From assembly GCA_024741835.1 (NCBI GenBank), contig JAENRP010000055.1, positions 114,138 to 178,137 of the forward strand: DNA of 64,000 bases. Direction: 5' to 3'. This DNA comes from Diplocarpon mali. Its lineage: Eukaryota > Ascomycota > Leotiomycetes > Helotiales > Drepanopezizaceae. A program made the position numbers and the translations under genes. Shown here one piece after another: positions 57,921 through 64,000 of this stretch. Below the pieces are notes generated by a model. The model made no database searches. It saw nothing but the letters and a program-made list of their open reading frames with translations, and was not told where the DNA came from. How positions within the stretch are numbered: position 1 is the stretch's first letter; every line of letters begins with the position of its first letter.

Positions 57921-58072
57921 CCCTCGGTCGTCTAGTTGGTTTATGGCGTCCGGCTGTAATGGTACAGTCTCACCGGAATGTCGCGCGTACGTGGCCCGCC
58001 CTTCTTCTCCATGAAGAGTTTCTCTCAGACGGCTGCTAACAGCTGTACCAGGTTCGACTCGCGCCTGAGGGA
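57921..58072 (+). tRNA. tRNA-Tyr (anticodon GTA) with two introns
   Basis: A complete 75-nt tRNA is assembled from 57921-57959, 57972-57986 and 58052-58072. The acceptor stem CCCTCGG/CTGAGGG (57921-57927 with 58065-58071, one G-U pair) is followed by discriminator A 58072. D-stem GTC/GGC surrounds an AGTTGG-containing loop. Anticodon stem TCCGG/CCGGA has loop CTGTAA plus A, anticodon GTA at 57956-57958. The first intron (57960-57971, 12 nt) is the usual tRNA-Tyr intron after position 37; its TACAG can pair with CTGTA of the anticodon loop. The second, 57987-58051, splits the T-arm: without it GCGC joins G-TTCGACT-CGCGC, a perfect 5-bp T-stem and canonical loop. Box A is at 57928-57939 and box B at 58051-58061. 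A Pol III T-run follows. Confidence 0.85.
57987..58051 (+). other. GT-AG spliceosomal-type intron inside the tRNA-Tyr T-arm
   Basis: The 65-bp insert starts GTACGT, contains TGCTAAC (58034-58040) with the candidate branch adenosine 12 nt before the end, and ends TACCAG. These match the introns of protein genes in the same window in donor, branch and length. It splits the 5' strand of the T-stem between its fourth and fifth bases. No tRNA endonuclease-type structure is expected at this position. Confidence 0.75.
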
Positions 58073-58078
58073 ACATTG

Positions 58079-58084
58079 TTTTTT
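58079..58084 (+). terminator. Pol III terminator of tRNA-Tyr
   Basis: Six consecutive T's begin seven bases after the tRNA discriminator base, the usual Pol III stop signal. It supports the downstream end of the tRNA gene lying at 58072 rather than before the T-arm insert. Confidence 0.8.
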
Positions 58085-58922
58085 ATTCTTTTCTTTTCGG
58101 CTGGGTTGTTTAGGGTTTTCGTTCGGTGTGTGTGCTGCGCCAGGGACGGCGTCTCGGGGGTTTGGGGCGGCAGGGAGGGGGTTGGTCTTTGATGGTTCCC
58201 GGGTTTCCTTCTTTTGCTCTGCTTTTGCTCTGTTTTTGTCTGTTTTTCTCCTATTTTCTTTTTTCTGTTTCTTTTTTCCGCAGAGGCGCTTTGCCGCTTA
58301 GCGGCTGGAGTTGCGAGGGTCCGCAGCGCAAACTCCGAGCAGACTTGACGTCTTGGCGACCTGAATTGAATTCCTTGTCTACGCCGTCGCGACCCGGCCT
58401 GTCGATTCACCAGCCAGCGGGTGTGTTCTTTGATACTTGGCTATATCCCCCATCCTTTGCTCTTTTCCTTTGCTTTCTCGGGCCATCTGATGTTCCCCGG
58501 TCGAGCAGCGCTGCACTTCATTCAATTCCGGCAGCCTGGGGGATAAACACCTAGGAAATCAATGGTAGACTGGAGGCTGCTAGTGGGAGATCCCAGCAGC
58601 TCCCAGATGTGCACACACACACACACACCTACAGGTTCAGGTTTCAAAGCTTTCCTGGTTTTGGTACATCCACAGTAGGAGAGGCGTGAAGCCGCGGCTC
58701 CCTCTGCTTCAGAATCCGCATCGTAAATTGTCGTCATGGTGAGAACCTCGCTATTACAGGGCAGACAGAGCGACACCACATCTCCGAGGTCCAGACCATC
58801 TAAGCTCAAATCCCTCCCGTCCCGACCTCGTCCCCGCAACGCCTCCCTCCCGTCTCTTCCCTCCCTTCTCCCGGAAGCGAAACGCAGCCGAGCTGCTCGT
58901 ACCAAAGACACAAAGCTCCGCT
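58085..58922. other. intergenic region
   Basis: No gene is supported. It is T-rich at 58085-58290 and has a short CA dinucleotide run at 58613-58627. Confidence 0.45.
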
Positions 58923-61889
58923 CTAATACTCAAAATCATCATCCACAGCCGGTCCTTTGCTCTTCGTCACACTCTCCTGTTTGCGATACATCTCAACCAC
59001 CTGCCGACTCCCCGTCGCCTCATCCGGCTTCTTATCGTCCCTGACCTTGATAAACCTCGGAAATCTCAGGCTGATCCCCTTCTCCCCGCCCCCATCCAGT
59101 CCCTCCCTCCATCCGGCCTTGTACCTAGGACTGAGCGTCAAGTCAGCCGTCTTGACCTCCCATACGTACTTCGGCTCGAACCAGACGTCGGGCTGGTGTG
59201 TGTTGCCGGTCGAGTGCGAGTAGAAGGGCTTGGGCCGGTCGATGATCAGGGGGGAGAGCTCGGCGTGGAGGGTTTCGAGGACGGCCTCGGAGAATCCGGT
59301 GCCGATATTGCAGATGGTTTCGTAGCTCTCCGAGGTACGGTTGAAGCAGGCGAGGAGGAAGGCACCGTAGACCGATGTTCGTTTCCCTTTGCCGTGGTAG
59401 GCGCCCAAGACGACGAGGTCGAGTGAGTCGCCGATGCCAGAGAGGTAGTCTTTTTTGATCTGCATCATTTTAGCTTGTGGACTGGGCCAGGCGCTGGTTC
59501 AGGCTGGGTGCCACGTACCTTGAGCCAGTTCCTACTGCGTTTGCTGGGCTCGTAGCCGCTCTCTGCACCGTCCAGCATCTTGACCATGAGGCCTTCACAG
59601 GAAGCTTTCATGCTCTCGTCGAGGAAGGTTTGGATTTCTTCGATCTCTTGCCCGTCCATGCTGCTCGCAAACGCGAATTCTCCCTCCACAGGCACGCAGG
59701 ATCCGTGGAGAAGCTCGCGACGCTCACGGAGAGATCTGCCAACCACGGCCTCACCGTTCAAGAAGAGAAGATCAAATGCAAACACGCAAACCTTGACTTT
59801 CACGTCTTCAATCTTGACGTCCTTCTTCTTGCGGGTCATCAGTTGTTGGAAAGGGAGGACCTTCTTCTCGACCATGTCCCAGGCCACAGTCTCACAGTCC
59901 ATGACAAAGCTCTTTGTGTGTGGCTTTACCCAAGTATTGAGCTTAGCGAGGATATCCGGGTACTTCTTGGAAAGATCCTCGGAGTTGCGCGAGAAGATAG
60001 CGGCCAATCCCCCGTGTGCTGTTTTGGTCACAGCTTCGGCTGGGCCGCGATACTGATGCGGAGAGTCCTTGGCGACGTAGTGGATTTGAGCTCTCTCACC
60101 ATCGTACTTGTATTCACAAGTAAAGGTTTGATTCTCGAAGCGGTCGAGCACTTCTGTGATGGCTTTCGTGGGCTTTGCCAACATGGGCTTCAGGGGCACA
60201 CCTGGTTGAAGCTTGCACTTATCACGAAGGTTGAAGATACCATGCTCCAACATTGCTGGGATAATGACATCATAACTGGGGAGTTCACTGCGAGGGTCAG
60301 CACGGGTGAGGCCATCGAATTTGAGATTTCACCTGTGAACGGCTTTGAGAACCGACTCTCCTTTGGCCAATTGCTCTGTGCTTGGGAACATGTCGGATCC
60401 TTTGGCTTCGGTCTCGTGGCATACCATAGCTTGGGCAAGCGACACAAGCACAGTCTTCTCAGCAAGACCAAGGCGTAGCTTTCCCTCGAGAAATCGTACA
60501 ATGAACTTTGCCTCACTCGCTCCACCCTTATCCTTGGTGATGTCAACTTTCCCAGACTTCGAAACATCAGCTGCGGCGAGTAACTTTCCGATCAGGTCAA
60601 CCTTTCGACCCTGAGCTCCATTGCCCGAAGTAGTCGCAACATCCATCAGACCTTTATGGACAGCTCGGACTGTCAACGGCTTCGGCTTGAACATAACTGG
60701 CTGATTTGCTCTGCTTTTGACTGCAACCAAACCTAAATCGCCAATCTCTCTCTGATCTTGCTTGATCTGTGCCAGATTGCGCCCCGTAGTGGCGCCAATA
60801 GCTTTCATGATCAGTGATTCGCCGATGCCAAGCTCAATCCCAGCATAATCGGCAGCCAGTTTGTTGATCATGAGAAGGACGGTTGGCAGCATGTCATCGG
60901 GGGTCAATCTGAGCACTTGTCGGAGGAACAGAGAGCAGTGTGCGGCTATGATCAACCGCTTGGAAGTCATCTCAATCAGAGAGAAAGTCGTGCAGAGCGC
61001 CGCATATGGCACTGGCTCTCCCGGCTTCCAGTCTGGATATGGATCCTTCGTCTTGGCCTTCAGTGTAGTCTGGATCTTTTCACGGGCCTTTGCTGCAACC
61101 TCTGGCTTCTCATCTTCCTCGTCATCTTCCTCGATTTCCGAGGCTGATGATGCATCGGAAGCTCTCCTCTTCGTAGGAGAGCTAACTTCTTCGACTTCTT
61201 CATCCTTGTCTTCCACCTCCTGGGCCGCCTCTTTGGATTTCTTGTGTGGTAGAGGCATGCTCTTTTTCGAAGTTGCCTTTCCATTTGTTTTGCTCCTGGG
61301 CTCTGCTTTTGAACTGATCGACGCCGGCTCGTCATCCACCTCAGCTTTGATCATGCGGCGAGGTCGCTTTAGAATCGGCTCGTCGTCATCTTCCTCCTCA
61401 ATAACCTCTTTTTTGAATGTCTTTCTGTTATCCGATTTGGTCTCTACCGGGGAAAAGGATCTTGATCGCTTCCTCGTCTCTGTTGACTCCAGGTCAGCAG
61501 TAGCACTCTTAGCGAAGCAACTGCCACGTACCATTTATAGGCTTTACACTTTCTCTTGCATCTGCTGCCGGCTCTGCCTTGATTTTCTTGTTGGCCTCTT
61601 CGACGACTTTAGGCTTGAATCCCACAGTATATGCGTCATCTTCATCCTTCATTTCGGTATTCCCGTTCTCCTTCGCTGCGCTAGAACTTGGAGGGGTGCT
61701 TGTAGCTCTGCTACCAAAAGCGAGCTTGGACTGCTTCGACGGCGCCTTAGTACCATTGGGATTCCCAAAAAACTTCCTGTTCAGCAAATATATCAGCAAG
61801 ATTCCATAGCAATACAACGTTCTCACACACCCCAAGGTAGTCTGGGAATCTCGAACATACCCCAGCGTTGACTGCTTGGGAGGCATCAT
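58923..61889 (-). CDS. cdc9: DNA ligase I (ATP-dependent, Cdc9)
   Basis: Five exons (61889-61861, 61776-61532, 61479-60333, 60287-59519, 59459-58923) give about 908 residues. The N-terminus carries a PCNA-interacting box, QSTLGKFF, completed across intron 1, and a disordered acidic/basic region to about residue 220. The N-terminal DNA-binding domain follows (YAALCTTFSLIEMTSKR, LAADYAGIELGIGES, ATTGRNLAQIKQD). The adenylation domain has the active-site lysine in EYKYDGERAQIH (about residue 534), VMDCETVAWD, and EGLMVKML. The OB-fold part opens LKIKKDYLSGIGDSLDLVVL and ends in an acidic tail. It joins Okazaki fragments and seals repair nicks in the nucleus. Introns (61777-61860, 61480-61531, 60288-60332, 59460-59518) are GT-AG. 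Two adjacent ATGs (61889, 61886) compete as start. The in-frame sequence upstream is basic and hydrophobic without an ATG. Confidence 0.95.
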
Positions 61890-62400
61890 GAATCTTTTAA
61901 AAGCCTGTTTCCGTGTAAATATAGTCCTGAACAGACTTAGAGAAGCCACAATTGATGGCCGCTGAGCGGGTGAGTTGTAGAGCCAAGTTCATCGGATGAT
62001 GTGGTGAAGAGTATTCTCTGTTGGATGGAGGCAATAGTTGAACCAGATTTGTCGGCTTGAGTCAATATCTGGACTGCACTCTTAAGCAGACGAGTTGCTT
62101 CAGGTTCAAGATCAGATTTAAAATGTCGAGTGCCGAGTGACAAGGATTGGAGAATTAAGCAGCGCGTTGTAAGAAAGTAAACAACCTAAGATGGTGATGG
62201 TCGCCTTACCCTCTTGTCGCGTCGACGCGTCCTTCCGTGTGAATTAGCTTTGGTGGATATAATTTGCCGAGTTTCGGATATTTACACACAGTATGAAGAG
62301 GGGTTATGACTCAAAGCGGTGAGCCCTCAGATTACCCCCCCCCCCCACCGAAAAAAGTTCCCAAGTGCCATTGACCATCAACACCGACAGATTCGCCAAT
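61890..62400. promoter_or_regulatory. divergent promoter, DNA ligase I / AsnRS
   Basis: 511 bp separate the two start codons. The interval includes the ACGCGT site and a C-run just before the AsnRS ATG (62334-62347). Confidence 0.6.
62225..62230. promoter_or_regulatory. MCB-type cell-cycle box ACGCGT
   Basis: The palindrome ACGCGT, within TCGCGTCGACGCGTCC, is the MluI cell-cycle box bound by MBF in yeasts, where CDC9 itself is an MBF target. It lies 336 bp upstream of the ligase start and 171 bp upstream of AsnRS. Whether this fungus uses it is inferred. Confidence 0.45.
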
Positions 62401-64000
62401 ATGGCAGACCTTGCAACAAGAGTCAAGATGGATACGATCTACGTCGACACAGACACCGGCGCCGATGACCAGACAGCGACTGGCGATGAATCGAAACCAT
62501 ACAAATCTCTGGCCTTCGCCTACATTCAACACGCTGGGACTGAGGGTGGGAAATACCTATCGCGCGCGTCTGTGACAGGACCTGTGTCTGCAGATGGGGA
62601 TCCAGAAGAGCGACTTGTTTGGAAGGAACCTGCAAAGGCCGCTGTCAAGAAGGCTCAAGGCGCATTGGATGCACACAAGAAGAAGCTCCTGAGACAGCAA
62701 CAAGCTTCCGCCCAAGAGGAAGAGAAGGAGAAGGCACGTCTCAAGACTCTGGAAGATGCAAAGAAGATTGTTATCGCCGAAGACTCGAGTCTGCCAAAGG
62801 CTCTCAAGATCAAGATTGGCGACAAGAATATCGAGTTGGGTGAGGGTGAGATCAAGGGAACTCGGGTCAAGGTTTCTGGGCGGATACATAGACTACGACA
62901 GCAAAAACAAGCAACGTTCATCACCCTGATCGATGGCTACGGACATCTTCAATGTGTGCTTTCTGGCGTCTTGACGAAAACATACGATGCTCTTACGTTC
63001 GCCCAAGGCACTTCCCTAACCCTCTTTGGTGAGATGCGAAAGGTCCCGGCCGGCCAGACTGCACCGGACGGCCGAGAACTGCATGTCGATTACTTCAAGG
63101 TCATGGGAGCGAGTCCTTCTGATGCGGATGCAATCACCAACAGAGTCTCGGCTGCACAAGACCAGTGGGAATCGTCAATGCTGGACAACCGTCACCTGGT
63201 GCTCCGAGGAGACACTGCATCATCCGTCATGAAGGTCCGATCTGCTGTGGAGTGGGCATTTGCCAAGGCATACAAAGAGTTACGCTTCACCAAGATCAGT
63301 CCTCCAGCTTTCGTCCAAACACAAGTCGAGGGTGGATCCACACTCTTCGAACTGGATTACTATGGCGAGAAGACCTATATGACTCAATCCTCTCAACTCT
63401 ACCTCGAGACTGGTCTCCCCAGTCTTGGAAATGTCTACTGTGTCGAGAAGTCGTTCCGCGCGGAGAAGTCATTGACCCGTCGGCATCTGTCTGAGTATAC
63501 CCACGTCGAGGCCGAGCTTGACTTCATCGATTTTGAAGATCTGCTCGATCACTTGGAGGAGATGATCAGCCGAGTCATCACCACAATCTTGGACGATGAG
63601 GTGATCGCTGGTTATATCAAAGAGCTCAACCCGGACTTCAGTCCTCCCTCAAGACCATTCAAGAGAATGAGATACTCGGATGCTATCGACTGGCTCAACG
63701 CCCAAGACCCTCCGATTCTCAACGAAGAGGGCAACCCCCATGTCTTCGGGGATGACATTGCCGAGGCTGCCGAGCGAAGAATGACCGACATCATCAACCT
63801 CCCAATCCTCCTCACCCACTTCCCGGTCGAGATCAAGGCCTTCTACATGAAGAAGGATCCGCAAGACCTTCGGGTTACGGAGAGTGTGGATGTGCTGATG
63901 CCAGGTGTCGGAGAGATTGTCGGAGGCTCGATGAGAATGGAGGGCTACCAGGAGTTGATGGATGCGTACGAGAGAGAGGGTATCTCGCCGAAGGAGTACT
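62401..64000 (+). CDS. asparaginyl-tRNA synthetase, cytosolic (3' end outside window)
   Basis: An uninterrupted frame from ATG 62401 runs 533 codons to the window end. The eukaryote-specific N-terminal extension (MADLATRVKMDTIYVDT) has a Lys/Glu-rich helix (KARLKTLEDAKKI). The anticodon-binding OB fold follows (GTRVKVSGRIHRLRQQKQAT, FITLIDGYGHLQCVLSG), then the class II core: VMKVRSAVEW, FTKISPPAFVQTQVEGGSTLF, MTQSSQLYLET and motif 2 CVEKSFRAEKSLTRRHLSEY, with HVEAELDF. The serine-rich SSQLYLE and absence of aspartate-type features point to AsnRS rather than AspRS. It charges tRNA-Asn in the cytosol. Motif 3 lies beyond position 64000. A second in-frame ATG at 62428 could give a slightly shorter protein. 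No intron is needed in the visible part. Confidence 0.93.
   Translation, partial: MADLATRVKMDTIYVDTDTGADDQTATGDESKPYKSLAFAYIQHAGTEGGKYLSRASVTGPVSADGDPEERLVWKEPAKAAVKKAQGALDAHKKKLLRQQQASAQEEEKEKARLKTLEDAKKIVIAEDSSLPKALKIKIGDKNIELGEGEIKGTRVKVSGRIHRLRQQKQATFITLIDGYGHLQCVLSGVLTKTYDALTFAQGTSLTLFGEMRKVPAGQTAPDGRELHVDYFKVMGASPSDADAITNRVSAAQDQWESSMLDNRHLVLRGDTASSVMKVRSAVEWAFAKAYKELRFTKISPPAFVQTQVEGGSTLFELDYYGEKTYMTQSSQLYLETGLPSLGNVYCVEKSFRAEKSLTRRHLSEYTHVEAELDFIDFEDLLDHLEEMISRVITTILDDEVIAGYIKELNPDFSPPSRPFKRMRYSDAIDWLNAQDPPILNEEGNPHVFGDDIAEAAERRMTDIINLPILLTHFPVEIKAFYMKKDPQDLRVTESVDVLMPGVGEIVGGSMRMEGYQELMDAYEREGISPKEY

Noticed and set aside
57921..57986. Reading the tRNA-Tyr as a truncated pseudogene ending before the T-arm
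   Set aside because: The missing T-loop, T-stem strand, acceptor strand, discriminator and Pol III terminator all occur just after a GT-branch-AG insert and complete the cloverleaf without mismatch.
59477..60478. 333-codon plus-strand frame opposite the DNA ligase gene
   Set aside because: It is the antisense shadow of the ligase catalytic exon, which carries the KYDGER active site.

Overview
This window is nuclear DNA of a filamentous ascomycete (Pezizomycotina; class not resolved). The evidence is short 45-180 bp GT-AG introns with CTAAC/CTGAC branch points, TATA boxes ahead of ATGs, fungal-type proteins (Cdc42, a siderophore-iron MFS transporter, a berberine-bridge-like FAD oxidase, a cell-wall-like secreted protein) and compact gene blocks alternating with AT-rich or repeat-rich stretches that show RIP-like C-to-T decay. 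Exons were joined by eye from splice signals and reading frame; no transcript or database was available.

Layout. At 2.1-7.2 kb a CRIPT homologue (minus) and a Drs2-type lipid flippase (plus) share a divergent promoter. A small secreted acidic protein lies at 8.7-9.4 kb. From 9.4 to 20.2 kb there is mostly gene graveyard: a coding remnant with C-to-T-type stops, a second broken gene, one intact TXNDC17-like thioredoxin (14.8-15.3 kb), and a large decayed triple-AAA+ ATPase. At 21.2-22.8 kb there is a glycoside-hydrolase-like gene, at 26.0-27.7 kb an FAD oxidase, and then about 6 kb without genes. At 33.9-35.1 kb there is an Ecl1-type zinc protein, followed by a block of micro- and minisatellites up to 44 kb. 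That block is interrupted by a 69-residue, eight-cysteine secreted protein and followed by another small secreted protein at 44.3-44.8 kb.

From 46.7 kb housekeeping genes dominate: siderophore transporter, Vma22/CCDC115-like V-ATPase assembly factor, Cdc42, a secreted arginase/agmatinase-family enzyme ending in RDEL, a tRNA-Tyr gene, DNA ligase I (Cdc9) and cytosolic asparaginyl-tRNA synthetase (cut by the window end). Functional links are loose: Drs2 and Cdc42 both act in polarised secretion, CDC9 carries a PCNA-binding box, and the ligase/AsnRS pair shares a promoter with an MCB-type ACGCGT site.

The most striking observation is the tRNA-Tyr gene at 57921-58072. Besides the usual short anticodon-loop intron, its T-arm is split by a 65-bp insert that begins GTACGT, carries TGCTAAC 12 nt before its end and ends CAG. 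Removing it restores a perfect T-stem and T-loop. It looks like a spliceosomal intron in a Pol III tRNA gene.
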